Below the pieces are notes generated by a model, which saw only the letters and a list, made by a program, of their open reading frames with translations, searched no databases and was not told the origin of the DNA. From the NCBI RefSeq assembly GCF_000745315.1, contig NZ_JQNQ01000001.1, forward strand, positions 2,356,001 to 2,420,000: a stretch of 64,000 nucleotides of DNA, given 5' to 3'. Made by a program: the position numbers and the translations under genes. Below, one piece after another: positions 41,092-50,735 of this stretch (position 1 is its first letter; every line of letters begins with the position of its first letter). This DNA comes from Salegentibacter sp. Hel_I_6 (GTDB lineage Bacteria; Bacteroidota; Bacteroidia; Flavobacteriales; Flavobacteriaceae).

Positions 41092-43161
41092 TTACCAGAT
41101 TTTCACTCGATCTTCCGGCGCTAGATACATTTTATCTCCTTCTTTAATATCAAATGCGGTATAAAAAGCATCGATATTTTGAAGTGGTACATATGCTCTG
41201 TACATTCCTGGAGAATGAGGATCGGTTTTGATCCTGTTTTTCAAGGCTTCTTCACGCATTTTGGTTCTCCAAACGGTTGCCCAGGACATAAAGAAACGTT
41301 GTTCTGGCGTGTAACCATCTATTTTACCAGGATCTCCGTGCTCTTCTAAATGAATTTGTAACCCGTCGTAAGCAGCGTTAACGCCACCAAGGTCACCAAT
41401 ATTTTCACCTAAAGTAAATTGACCGTTGATGAAAACGCTATCTAACACTTCAATATTGCTGTATTGATCGGCAAGGTCTTTTCCAAGCGCTTCAAATTGC
41501 TCAAGATCTTCATCTGTCCACCAGTTATTCAGGTTTCCTTCTGAATCAAAACGAGATCCGCTATCGTCAAATCCGTGAGAAATTTCGTGGCCAATTACAG
41601 CACCAATTCCGCCATAATTTATAGCAGCATCAGCTTTGTAATCGTAAAACGGTGGCTGAAGAATAGCCGCTGGGAATACGATCTCGTTATAGCTAGGGTT
41701 GTAATATGCATTCACGGTTTGCGGAGGCATAAACCATTCGGTTTTGTCTACCGGCTGACCAAGATCGGCCATATTATCGGCTACTCTCCATTTGCTGGAG
41801 TTCATCATATTTTGAAAATATGATCCGCCATCTTCACTGCTTGAAATTTCAAGATCGCTATAGTCTTTCCATTCATCAGGATACCCTACTTTAATAGTGG
41901 TGGTTCCTAATTTCTCTTTAGCTTTTTCTTTAGTGTCTTCACTCATCCAGCTAAGATTATTTATCCTGTTCTCATAAGCTTTCACCAAGTTTCCAATCAT
42001 TTCCTGGGCTTTTTCTTTAGCTTCAGCAGGGAAATGTTTGTCTACATATAATTTACCTAATGCTTCTCCTAAAGTACCATTTACAGTTTGTAAAGCACGT
42101 TCTTTTCTAGGACGCTGCTCTTGTGCACCTTGTAAAGTCTTGCTGTAAAACTCCCAATTTGCAGTTTCAATTTCTGTAGAAAGAGTGCTGGTAGCATCGT
42201 TAAAAATGCTCCATTTTAGGTAATCTTTCCAGTCGTTAACAGAATTTTCAGCAAACACATTCTGAAGTGATTCCATATATTTTGGTTGAGAAACGATAAT
42301 GGTATCAAGATCTATAGCGCCAATTTTTTCAAAATAAGTGCTCCACTTGATGGCAGGCACCATGTTTTCAAGTTCGGTTACAGTTTTTGGGTTGTAAGTT
42401 TTGCGGGCATCACGACGTTCAACCTTATCCAATTGAGGTTGTGCCAGGCTGGTTTCAAAAGCAAGAATTCGCTCTGCAGCGTCTGCAGCTTCCTCTTCAG
42501 AATAATCTATATACTGAAGCATTCTTGTGATGTGCTCTTTGTATTTTTCTCTTTTCTCTTTTGAATCTGAATCATCAGCTACGTAGTAATCGCGATCTGG
42601 TAATCCTAAACCGGCGGGGTAAAGATAAGCAGCGTTCATATTGCTGTCTTTAGCATCAGATCTAACTCCGAAAGAGAAAAATCCTGCGCCACCGTATTGT
42701 TGCATTTCGGTAAGGAATTCCTGTAAATCTTCTTTATTTTCAATAGCGTCTACTTTAGCCAAATATGGTTTTACGGGCTCAACGCCTTTTTCATTTCTGG
42801 CAACGGTATCCATAATGGTTTTGTAAAGATGAACCGCTTTTGCCTGATCGCTAGAAGGATCTAAGCTATCGTTTGCTGAAGCACCTTCAAGTAAAGCCAG
42901 GGCATCCTCATCGGTACGTTCACGAAGTTCCATAAAACTTCCCCAGGTAGTCTGGTCTGAAGGGATTTCGGTAGAATCTACCCATTTCCCATTTACATAT
43001 CTAAAGAAATCTTCTTTAGCGCTCACGGTGGTATCCATATACGCCAGGTTAATCCCGTGAATTTCTTCTTTTTCAGTTTGTTCTTTTTCGTTATCCTGGC
43101 AACTGCTTAAAGTAGCAGCTCCTAAAACCGATAGGAACATTACTTTGGTTAATTTTTTCAT
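41092..43161 (-). CDS. M13 (neprilysin-like) metallopeptidase lipoprotein
   Basis: 689 residues. Lipobox LSSCQDN near residue 20, then the M13 domain with HEISHGFDDSG at 525-535 (zinc ligands and catalytic Glu of HExxH), GENIGDLGG (third ligand Glu) and NAYYNPSYNEIVFPAAIL, the substrate-binding NAYY motif. It cleaves short peptides on the outer side of the cytoplasmic membrane or in the periplasm. Followed by a strong hairpin terminator. Single unit. Confidence 0.93.
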   Translation of the reverse strand: MKKLTKVMFLSVLGAATLSSCQDNEKEQTEKEEIHGINLAYMDTTVSAKEDFFRYVNGKWVDSTEIPSDQTTWGSFMELRERTDEDALALLEGASANDSLDPSSDQAKAVHLYKTIMDTVARNEKGVEPVKPYLAKVDAIENKEDLQEFLTEMQQYGGAGFFSFGVRSDAKDSNMNAAYLYPAGLGLPDRDYYVADDSDSKEKREKYKEHITRMLQYIDYSEEEAADAAERILAFETSLAQPQLDKVERRDARKTYNPKTVTELENMVPAIKWSTYFEKIGAIDLDTIIVSQPKYMESLQNVFAENSVNDWKDYLKWSIFNDATSTLSTEIETANWEFYSKTLQGAQEQRPRKERALQTVNGTLGEALGKLYVDKHFPAEAKEKAQEMIGNLVKAYENRINNLSWMSEDTKEKAKEKLGTTTIKVGYPDEWKDYSDLEISSSEDGGSYFQNMMNSSKWRVADNMADLGQPVDKTEWFMPPQTVNAYYNPSYNEIVFPAAILQPPFYDYKADAAINYGGIGAVIGHEISHGFDDSGSRFDSEGNLNNWWTDEDLEQFEALGKDLADQYSNIEVLDSVFINGQFTLGENIGDLGGVNAAYDGLQIHLEEHGDPGKIDGYTPEQRFFMSWATVWRTKMREEALKNRIKTDPHSPGMYRAYVPLQNIDAFYTAFDIKEGDKMYLAPEDRVKIW

Positions 43162-43309
43162 GTGTGGTTTAAATTGTTATGAAATTTCCGGCTAAAGTAC
43201 TAAAAAGATGAATATTTAGCTGAAATTATTTAGGCTAAGAAATAGCTGAATAATAGAACCAAATTTTCGATTTCTGGAAACGAAATTGTTAAAGGCAAAC
43301 TTTTTGAAG

Positions 43310-43798
43310 TTATTGCTCTTTTAATTCTGAAATAAGGTTATCGTCAAATTTCTTTTTGATTGCGGTCACTTCTTCTACATTTTTATTAGGAATAGCTATA
43401 GAAAGTACGTAGTGAGCAATTTTCCAGCCTTCTTTAGTCTTTTGTAAAACACCAGACCCACGGCAAATTCCCATTTGCGTATCAAGAAGTTCATCAAACC
43501 AGGCGGTTTTGCTGTTTTCTTCGGTATAAATATTTCGTTCTAAAGTTGTAAAACTCCAGGCTTTTCCCCGGTCAAAATAAGGCTTTGAGAATTCTCGAAA
43601 ATCATCATTCTGCCAGTTTTCGGTAGCATCGGTGCCTATAAAAACGCCTTCTGCAGTCATAAGACTAAAGTACTTCTCAAAATTGGCTTCAGCGGCAGCC
43701 TTGTGCCATTGAGTTAAAACCTTGTCTATCTTAGGTTTTTCCTGAGCTGCTATATTTAAACTGAAAACCAGGAAAAGGAGCGCGATAATTTTTTTCAT
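43310..43798 (-). CDS. secreted SnoaL/DUF4440-like (NTF2-fold) protein
   Basis: 162 residues with a signal peptide (MKKIIALLFLVFSLNIAAQ). The rest fits the NTF2-like fold: VLTQWHKAAAEANFEKYFSLMTAEGVFIGTDATE, then YFDRGKAWSFTTLERNIYTEEN, GICRGSGVLQKTKEGWKIAHYVLSI. Members of the family bind small ligands or act as accessory domains; no substrate can be given. Periplasmic. Confidence 0.75.
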   Translation of the reverse strand: MKKIIALLFLVFSLNIAAQEKPKIDKVLTQWHKAAAEANFEKYFSLMTAEGVFIGTDATENWQNDDFREFSKPYFDRGKAWSFTTLERNIYTEENSKTAWFDELLDTQMGICRGSGVLQKTKEGWKIAHYVLSIAIPNKNVEEVTAIKKKFDDNLISELKEQ

Positions 43799-43864
43799 TT
43801 TGAAGAATTTTCATTGAAGATATCAATTTTTCTGCACTCAGGATTCACACAAGAGCTATTGTAT

Positions 43865-44425
43865 TTATGTCTGGGGAAGAGAATCTATAGAAATGGTATC
43901 TCTCTCGGCCTTAAATTCATCTAATTCATCTTCAAAATCTTCCAGTGTTTTTAAGAAAAGTTCATTAAGCTGAATCTTGAAATTATTGAATTCATCTGGG
44001 ATTTCCTGGGCAACTTCAATTATTGCATCAGCATCTAATTGTCTACGGTGAGAAAGTTGGTCCAAAACTTTTGCTTTGGTGACTAATACATTAGCCCGAG
44101 CTCTAACAGCATTTGAACTTAAAGAATCTGGAATGCTGGTATTAAGTGACTCCATTACCTGGGCGATAGGGCGGGAGCTTTCTATAGTTTGCTGCAACGT
44201 AGCATTTTTAAGTTGGTCTACTTCGTTTTGTGCGGCAATATAAGCCAACCATTCTATGGCATGTTTTCGGGCTTCGGGGAGTAAAATGACTTCTTCGTTA
44301 GTGGCTTCAATTTGTTGATTTAAGGCAATAGAATCTAATTGCCTCGCTGCTGTGTCCTTATTTTGAGTTTTTTCCTCACAAGACCACAGGATGAGTATAA
44401 CTATTATAAAAACCAATTTCTTCAT
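43865..44425 (-). CDS. hypothetical lipoprotein, helical
   Basis: 186 residues from ATG 44425; a TTG at 44434 would add three residues ahead of the signal peptide and is rejected. Lipobox LILWSCEEK (Cys16). The mature protein is almost all helix-forming and acidic (LDSIALNQQIEATNEEVILLPEARK, then coiled-coil-like stretches to DFEDELDEFKAERDT). No known family. Lies between an NTF2-like gene and tdh. Confidence 0.65.
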   Translation of the reverse strand: MKKLVFIIVILILWSCEEKTQNKDTAARQLDSIALNQQIEATNEEVILLPEARKHAIEWLAYIAAQNEVDQLKNATLQQTIESSRPIAQVMESLNTSIPDSLSSNAVRARANVLVTKAKVLDQLSHRRQLDADAIIEVAQEIPDEFNNFKIQLNELFLKTLEDFEDELDEFKAERDTISIDSLPQT

Positions 44426-44531
44426 ACATGACAAAGTTAACCTAAAATAAGCCAGTTTTAATAATTTTCCAGACTTGAAGTATATGCTCAGTAAAAGATT
44501 TCTAATAAAAGTAAAGGTTTCGCCGATTTCA

Positions 44532-44564
44532 TTGCGAAAACCTCTATGTAAATAAATATATTTG
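44532..44564 (+). promoter_or_regulatory. promoter of tdh
   Basis: TTG at 44532-44534, 22-bp spacer, TATATTTG at 44557-44564 followed by CGG. The ATG at 44581 gives a leader of roughly 10 nt. Confidence 0.6.
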
Positions 44565-44580
44565 CGGAAAAATCAATACG

Positions 44581-45540
44581 ATGGCCGGGAAAATTTTAAT
44601 TATTGGTGCTTGTGGACAAATTGGAACCGAGTTAACGCTGAAATTACGTGATCTCTACGGAAACGATCGGGTAGTGGCTAGTGATATTAGGGAAGGAAAT
44701 GAGGAATTAATGAATTCCGGACCTTTTGAAATTGCCGATGCGACTGATGCTCCAGTAATTGAATCCATTATTGATAAATACGGAATCTCAGAGGTTTACC
44801 TTATGGCCGCCATGCTTAGCGCAACTGCCGAAAAAGCCCCGATGAAAGCGTGGAATCTTAATATGGATTCGCTTTTTCATATTTTAAACTTTGCAAAAGA
44901 TAAAAAGATTGAGAAGGTATTTTGGCCTTCCAGTATTGCAGTTTTTGGCCCTACAACTCCTAAAAACGATACCCCACAAACTACTATTATGGAACCTTCT
45001 ACGGTTTACGGGATTAGTAAGCAAACCGGGGAAAGATGGTGTGAATATTTTCACGATAAATATGGGGTAGATGTAAGAAGTTTGCGTTATCCCGGCATTA
45101 TAAGTTATAAAACTCTTCCCGGTGGCGGAACTACAGATTACGCGATAGAAATTTTTCACGAAGCGCTTAAGAATAAAGCCTACACTTCATTTTTAGCTGA
45201 AGACACCGGTCTGCCAATGATGTATATGGACGATGCGATTAAAGCTACCGTAGATATTATGGAAGCTCCTTCAGAAAAAATAAAGGTGCGATCTTCTTAT
45301 AATCTTTCGGCTTTGAGTTTTACCCCAAAGGTTCTTGCCGAGGCTATTCAGAAGGAAATTCCTGACTTCAATATCTCCTACGACCCAGATTTTAGACAAA
45401 AAATAGCCGATTCCTGGCCATCTAGCATAGATGATTCTGAAGCCAGAAAAGACTGGCAATGGAAACACGATTTTGACATGCAAAGCTTGGTTAAGGAAAT
45501 GCTTGCCGGAGTTTCTGAACAACTGAATACCGCGAAATAA
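44581..45540 (+). CDS. tdh: L-threonine 3-dehydrogenase, SDR type
   Basis: 319 residues, extended short-chain dehydrogenase. NAD-binding GACGQIG (9-15), substrate region SSIAVFGP, catalytic Tyr143 and Lys147 in VYGISKQTG, and RYPGIISYKTLPGGGTTDYAIEIF, which matches the TDH of Flavobacterium frigidimaris and relatives. It oxidises L-threonine to 2-amino-3-oxobutyrate for glycine or serine formation. Single gene, directly followed by a CTCGATAATCGAG palindrome. Confidence 0.9.
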   Translation: MAGKILIIGACGQIGTELTLKLRDLYGNDRVVASDIREGNEELMNSGPFEIADATDAPVIESIIDKYGISEVYLMAAMLSATAEKAPMKAWNLNMDSLFHILNFAKDKKIEKVFWPSSIAVFGPTTPKNDTPQTTIMEPSTVYGISKQTGERWCEYFHDKYGVDVRSLRYPGIISYKTLPGGGTTDYAIEIFHEALKNKAYTSFLAEDTGLPMMYMDDAIKATVDIMEAPSEKIKVRSSYNLSALSFTPKVLAEAIQKEIPDFNISYDPDFRQKIADSWPSSIDDSEARKDWQWKHDFDMQSLVKEMLAGVSEQLNTAK

Positions 45541-45553
45541 CTCGATAATCGAG
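45541..45553 (+). repeat. CTCGATAATCGAG palindrome, copy 3
   Basis: Directly adjacent to the tdh stop codon (45538-45540). Identical to copies 2 and 4 on the plus strand. Confidence 0.6.
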
Positions 45554-45589
45554 ACTCGATATAGCCCCGTTAGCTTGTTGACGTATGGT

Positions 45590-46729
45590 TTATTTCTTTT
45601 TTTTCTTCATTTTATTAAGCCAGATTATGGTTCCGGTAATTGGTAAACTGGTGGCGATTAAGCAGGCCAGAAAATAAAGAATTTTTGAAAAAGTCCCGAA
45701 TATTTCTCCTGTGTGAATTGGCTTTATTAATGAAGCTACCTGAACGTTCGCAGGTTTTTCTGAAAAAAGTTCTTTTTTAAGTATTTTCCCGTCTCTATCT
45801 ATCACCAACATATCGTAAGTGTTAGGTGACCAGTTGCCAGATTCATATTTTCTAATGGAAAAAACACCGTTTTCGTCCTGCGGAAATGAAATTGAAGTCT
45901 CCCCGGGATAATCCAGGTTTTGATTAGAAATATTAATGATCTCTGCAAGTTCCAGGGTTTTAGAATCGGCATTGGTTTCTGAAGCAATTTTAGGTCCGCC
46001 GCGACCACCAAAAACCTGGGTTCCCAGAACCTGACTACCGAGGTCTTTATACCAATCAAAAGACCAGAATAGTCCGGTTAGCGTCATTACAATTAATAAT
46101 AGGCAGGAATAGAAACCAAGGGTATTATGCAGATCGTGGTTAATCCTTTTCCAGTTAGCAGACCATTTAATTTTAAAGCCCGGTTTTAAGGTTTTCCACT
46201 TTATTTTTTTCTTCGGAAACCAAAGTACCACTCCGCTTATAGATAGAAATAGAAAGATAATGGTTGCAATTCCCACGATAGGTCTTCCAATAGCAGAATC
46301 GAATAACAACCAGCGATGCATTCTAAACATAGTAAAGAAAAATTCATCTGCAGGATTTTCACCTAGTTGTTGGTAATCCCCGGTATATTGATTTACATAA
46401 AAAGTGGTGCCACGTCTATCTTCCGACGAAGTTTTTACCTTGAATTCATAAGCTTTATTGGGATTTTTAGGTAACGTGAGCCCGGTAACCGCTCCTTCTT
46501 TTTCAAGGTTTTGCTGCAAATTTTCAATAGCAATTAGTTTACCTTGTTGCGGGTCTACTTTTAATTCTTCAGCAAAAAGCGATTTTATTTCGGTTTGGAA
46601 GGTTAAGATAGTTCCGCTTAGGCAAACTAAGAAAAGGATAATCCCGCTGCCAAGCCCTAACCATAAATGCAGATCGTTTAATAATTTTCTAAAAGTATAT
46701 TTTTTCTTTTTTTGCTTCTTCTTTGTCAT
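45590..46729 (-). CDS. PepSY-type membrane protein of siderophore uptake (XusC-like)
   Basis: 379 residues with basic ends (MTKKKQKKKKY and NKMKKKKK), four transmembrane helices, an N-terminal SGIILFLVCLSGTILTFQTEI helix, and a periplasmic PepSY-like stretch between helices 1 and 2. In Bacteroides XusC a protein of this type forms the last part of the three-component xenosiderophore system and is thought to move or reduce iron at the inner membrane. Here it follows the DUF4374 gene by 88 nt on the same strand, the same order as in Bacteroides. Confidence 0.85.
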   Translation of the reverse strand: MTKKKQKKKKYTFRKLLNDLHLWLGLGSGIILFLVCLSGTILTFQTEIKSLFAEELKVDPQQGKLIAIENLQQNLEKEGAVTGLTLPKNPNKAYEFKVKTSSEDRRGTTFYVNQYTGDYQQLGENPADEFFFTMFRMHRWLLFDSAIGRPIVGIATIIFLFLSISGVVLWFPKKKIKWKTLKPGFKIKWSANWKRINHDLHNTLGFYSCLLLIVMTLTGLFWSFDWYKDLGSQVLGTQVFGGRGGPKIASETNADSKTLELAEIINISNQNLDYPGETSISFPQDENGVFSIRKYESGNWSPNTYDMLVIDRDGKILKKELFSEKPANVQVASLIKPIHTGEIFGTFSKILYFLACLIATSLPITGTIIWLNKMKKKKK

Positions 46730-46817
46730 GGATTTTGGTATAAAACTTAAAATAAGACTGACCGGAAAAAAAATTCCGGTCAGCCCTTTTTGGCAAATTC
46801 AAATATTTATTAGGTGA

Positions 46818-48161
46818 TTAAAATGCTCCTATAAAATGGCTTCCTTCAACGTTTACCAGTTCGGCTCCTTTAGTTACCTCACCGGTTTGGGTATCTATTA
46901 CATAAATATTTCCGTTTTCTCCTACGGGAGCTTCGGTTACATAAATTTCATCGCCATCTACTACAAATCCCTGGTATTGGAATAGGTAGAAATCTTCGCT
47001 ATATGGGATTTCATTTATTTTTTGTGCAGTTTTTGCTTCTAAATCTACCAGGGCGAAGTATCCCTGGGCTCCAGCTACACCTTCAGCAGAACCTGCGTGA
47101 CGATAAGCTACAACCGCTTTTCCGCTTGCGGTAGGTCTCCAGGCAAGAATATAAGCGTCTTCAACACCTAATGCTTCGTCTAAATTAAACACGTATGAAT
47201 CATCATACTGATTATTGGCGCCTATTTTTAAGATATGAGAACCGTTTGGATCTCCCTGGTTTGCCTGGTAAACACTTCCATTTACTAAGAACGCGTTAAT
47301 GCTACGGTATCCGTTGGTGTTTCCTTTTCCAACTTCAGAAGTAATAATAGTTGGGTTTTCTAAAGAAGGGTAGTCCAAAACGATGGTTTTAGAACCTAAA
47401 ACTTCACCATTTCTATCTGTTTCTCCGGTTTCCGGATCTACTTTACTTATACGGGCGCCAATGTATAATTTATCTCCTGTAGCATTTAAGGTTGGCATAT
47501 CAATCCTGCCAATGTAATATCCTTGAGCTTCCAGTTCTTCGCTTAGTTGAAGACTTGATTCTTTAAATTCTTTTATTACCGAATTTTGTAAATCTAAGGT
47601 GACAATCCCCATAGTAGCTTGGGTACGAAGATAATTATCCTCATCATCAAACTGGTGCTCGGTATCTACATATACAGCGGCTCCTGTTTGGTCTCCGTCA
47701 AATAATTTAATCCATCTTGGAGCAGAACCTACATAAGGAGCAATGCTAATTTCGCTTCCGGTTTTTTCAAAATTTTGACCTCCATTTACATTGTATTTTG
47801 TGTAATTTCCTCCAGTATCGCCGGCGTAGCTAATATTGAATATTGTGCTGCCGTCTTCAGAAGATTGCAACCTTGCAGTTCTGTTAGAAGGTACTATAAA
47901 TCCGTTATCAAAAGGTTCTATAGATACGTTTGGATCTTTAGCGTCTTCACTACTTATGGAGTAGATTAGTGTGCCTCCATTACCATCTCCAGGATTTTCT
48001 CCCATTCTGGCTGCAGCAACGGTAATCCATCTACCCTCTTCGTTTTCACCTGGTTCCTGGCCTGGGTCTATAGGAGAATCATCGCTACTACAAGAAGTCA
48101 GTAAGCCTGTTGCCATGGCTATTGTTGCAAAAGTTTTAATGCTGAAAAAATTACGTTTCAT
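46818..48161 (-). CDS. DUF4374 surface lipoprotein (XusB-like siderophore binder)
   Basis: 447 residues. Lipobox LLTSC (Cys24) followed by SSDDSP, an acidic sequence of the kind that exports lipoproteins to the cell surface in Flavobacterium. The mature protein is a beta-propeller-like DUF4374 domain: WITVAAARMGENPGDGNGGTLIYSI, repeated strand motifs, ending EGSHFIGAF. In Bacteroides thetaiotaomicron XusB, a DUF4374 protein, binds enterobactin and salmochelin and passes iron to XusA. Lies 21 nt after the TonB receptor gene, so cotranscribed. Confidence 0.88.
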   Translation of the reverse strand: MKRNFFSIKTFATIAMATGLLTSCSSDDSPIDPGQEPGENEEGRWITVAAARMGENPGDGNGGTLIYSISSEDAKDPNVSIEPFDNGFIVPSNRTARLQSSEDGSTIFNISYAGDTGGNYTKYNVNGGQNFEKTGSEISIAPYVGSAPRWIKLFDGDQTGAAVYVDTEHQFDDEDNYLRTQATMGIVTLDLQNSVIKEFKESSLQLSEELEAQGYYIGRIDMPTLNATGDKLYIGARISKVDPETGETDRNGEVLGSKTIVLDYPSLENPTIITSEVGKGNTNGYRSINAFLVNGSVYQANQGDPNGSHILKIGANNQYDDSYVFNLDEALGVEDAYILAWRPTASGKAVVAYRHAGSAEGVAGAQGYFALVDLEAKTAQKINEIPYSEDFYLFQYQGFVVDGDEIYVTEAPVGENGNIYVIDTQTGEVTKGAELVNVEGSHFIGAF

Positions 48162-48182
48162 ACTATTATTTTTAATAATTGG

Positions 48183-50621
48183 TTAAAATTTATTGATTGA
48201 ATAATTTAATTTTAGGTAAAAGGCCCTTCCCGGTTTTTGCACCGATAAATTGTCGTAAACAGGTTTGTCAAAGATGTTTTTTATATCAAAACTCATTACA
48301 AAATTTTGGTTGGGGAAGGTGTAACTAAGGCCAATATCCTGCGCTAATTGCTGAGGTACCTTAAAGAAATCGTCTCCTACAGTGTTGGATCCCTGCGGAA
48401 CCAGATATGAAAATTCATCGGTAAAGTACATGGTGTAGAATAGGTTTAGCCGGGAGTTTTTCTGAATTAAATTTTTAATTGAATAGCGTAAGTTTCCATT
48501 CATAGTAAAAAATGGAGTGTTGGGGACGTCTATTTCTACGCCCCGGTTTTCAATTTTTAAATCGAATCGGGATATATTAAAATTGAGTCCGAAATTATTA
48601 TTATAGGTATAACCCAACTGTGCGTCTATACCTTTTGAAGTACCGCTACCCTGGTTTACATACACAATTAATTCTTCATCTACATTTAGGGAAGTCTCTA
48701 TAGGTAAACCAATTCTATCTTTAATATTTCTGGTAAAAAAATTTGTTGAAGCATTAAATTGATGCTTATTGAAGTTAAATGAGCCTAGTTTAACTCCTAA
48801 ATTATAATTGTTACTTTGCTCGGGATTAATGCTTGCGTTGGCTACCACATTATCACCATCGTTACCAAATATTTCGGTTTCGTTTGGCAGTCGCACTGCT
48901 TTTTCTGCAGAAGCCAATAAGGTGATAGTAGAGCTAAGCTCGTAAGAAGCTGCAAAACCATAGCCTTCATATTTTTTGTTACTGCTTATAACATCATCTA
49001 CAATTTCCCTGCTTCCATCTGGATTTCTTTGAATTTCGGGATCTACACTTATGCTTTTCTGTTGATAATATTTTCCGAATAAATTGGTTTTTAATCTGTC
49101 ATTAAAAGCATTTAATTCATAAGTTATCGAAAGTATGTTTTTGTGTAAATCTCTTGTTCCTACAAAGGTATTTTCTAATACAGATTGTAGTTCGTCCCTA
49201 TCTTCTCTATCAATTCCGCTATAAACGTGGTTAGCTAAAATTGTGTGGTTATCGCTAATAGCGTAGGCCAAACCAGTTCTAATGGAGGCCACGTTACGAT
49301 TAATTTTTGCAAGCGTTGGACCGCCTTCTTGCTGCGAGCCCCAGGTATATTTGTATTCGTTTCCTCTAAAATCTATCGCTCTTTCGCCGTTCCAGCTATA
49401 AGCCCAGGGCACCGTATCATTCACCTGGCGATTTCGCTTTCCATAATATCCGGTTACAGTTACATCTAAACCTGGAGTAATTAAATCTTCTTTTTGATAA
49501 GTTAAATTGGCAAGGGCCGCGTCAGATTCAAGAAATCTTCCTTCGTATGGCATGATGGTCATGAATGCGCCATGTTGCACTTCTTTGTAATCATCAGAAC
49601 CTGTAAAACCTACAAAAAACTGGTCGGCCCATGTTACATCTGTATATCCTACCTGAACCGTACCCCCGGTAGACCTGTAGGCATCGTTAAAACGTCTCGC
49701 GGTAATTGGGGTTTGCTGGCCACCTAAACCGGTTACTACAATACTTCGGCCTGAAACTTCATAATCATTATCAGAATAGTTATGAAAGGCAGAGGCTTTT
49801 ACGGTTAAACCAGAATTATCAAACCTGTACAACCCATTTACATTGGTTTGAAAAGTATTGAATGAGCCGTATGACACAGAAGCGTTAATATTTTCACTCG
49901 ACTGTTTATTAAGCACAATATTGATAGCACCGCCCAGGGCATCGTCGGCTAAATGGCCGGGAACAACGCCTTTGTAAACTTCAATTCGCTCGATCATTGA
50001 TGGCGGAATGCTGTTTAGGTTATAGGACGAACCAAATGTGAAAATTGGAATTCCATCTATAAAAATACGTACGGCACTTCCCGATAATCCATTTAAACTG
50101 TATTCTGCACGGGAGCCTAAGCCACCATTTTGCCGAATTTTTACTCCAACCGTAGTGTTTAGTAATTCGTTTGTCTGAATATTTCTAATACTTGCCTCGC
50201 CGGTTTCTAAAACATTAAGGGCAAAACCTTTTTTCTCCATTTTGGTTTTAAAAGATTCTGCCCTGAGATGTACCTCGCCTAGTTCGTTTTCAGCGGTATT
50301 TATTTTTATGTTGTGTTTTAAATTTGTGGGATTTACAGCTATTTGATGATGGGCTATAAAATTACCTTTACGAATTTCCAGTAAAAAAACTCCGCGCTGT
50401 AAATTCTTTATTTGATATTTTCCTTCGGAATCTGATTGCGTGCTTTTACTCTGATTGAGATTGGAAGCTGTAATATTTGCGCCCTTTAGTACTTCCCCGT
50501 TTTCATCTTCAATTATTCCAGAAATATCGAAGTTTTTATCTTCCTTTTGCTGAGCATATATGGTGAAAATACTGGCTGAAAGCAACAGTAAAATAAAGCT
50601 TGTTGTAAATTTTGGGATCAC
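48183..50621 (-). CDS. TonB-dependent siderophore receptor (XusA-like), GTG start
   Basis: 812 residues. The start is GTG at 50621: an in-frame TAA lies two codons upstream, and the signal peptide (MIPKFTTSFILLLLSASIFTIYAQ) needs this start. A carboxypeptidase-regulatory-like domain (ISGIIEDENGEVLKGANI, about 33-105) precedes the plug (LNTTVGVKIRQNGGLGSRAEYSLNGL, about 140-250) and a 22-strand barrel with the C-terminal LKLNYSINKF. It imports ferric siderophores with energy from TonB-ExbBD. First gene of the Xus-like operon, divergent from an AraC-type regulator. Confidence 0.92.
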   Translation of the reverse strand: MIPKFTTSFILLLLSASIFTIYAQQKEDKNFDISGIIEDENGEVLKGANITASNLNQSKSTQSDSEGKYQIKNLQRGVFLLEIRKGNFIAHHQIAVNPTNLKHNIKINTAENELGEVHLRAESFKTKMEKKGFALNVLETGEASIRNIQTNELLNTTVGVKIRQNGGLGSRAEYSLNGLSGSAVRIFIDGIPIFTFGSSYNLNSIPPSMIERIEVYKGVVPGHLADDALGGAINIVLNKQSSENINASVSYGSFNTFQTNVNGLYRFDNSGLTVKASAFHNYSDNDYEVSGRSIVVTGLGGQQTPITARRFNDAYRSTGGTVQVGYTDVTWADQFFVGFTGSDDYKEVQHGAFMTIMPYEGRFLESDAALANLTYQKEDLITPGLDVTVTGYYGKRNRQVNDTVPWAYSWNGERAIDFRGNEYKYTWGSQQEGGPTLAKINRNVASIRTGLAYAISDNHTILANHVYSGIDREDRDELQSVLENTFVGTRDLHKNILSITYELNAFNDRLKTNLFGKYYQQKSISVDPEIQRNPDGSREIVDDVISSNKKYEGYGFAASYELSSTITLLASAEKAVRLPNETEIFGNDGDNVVANASINPEQSNNYNLGVKLGSFNFNKHQFNASTNFFTRNIKDRIGLPIETSLNVDEELIVYVNQGSGTSKGIDAQLGYTYNNNFGLNFNISRFDLKIENRGVEIDVPNTPFFTMNGNLRYSIKNLIQKNSRLNLFYTMYFTDEFSYLVPQGSNTVGDDFFKVPQQLAQDIGLSYTFPNQNFVMSFDIKNIFDKPVYDNLSVQKPGRAFYLKLNYSINKF

Positions 50622-50669
50622 AATTTAAATTTATTATTCTTATTTAAACTAATTTTAAATAACTTGCGA

Positions 50670-50677
50670 CAAATTTA
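50670..50677 (-). promoter_or_regulatory. -7 element of the siderophore-uptake operon
   Basis: Minus-strand TAAATTTG (TAnnTTTG), about 50 nt before the GTG at 50621. No good -33 TTG and no obvious Fur box in the 114-bp divergent gap, so control is probably by the adjacent AraC-type protein. Confidence 0.4.
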
Positions 50678-50735
50678 TATTTTGAAGTGGTAAGCCTGTT
50701 TCGGTTTTGGAAATAAAAATTACGGAAAACGTATT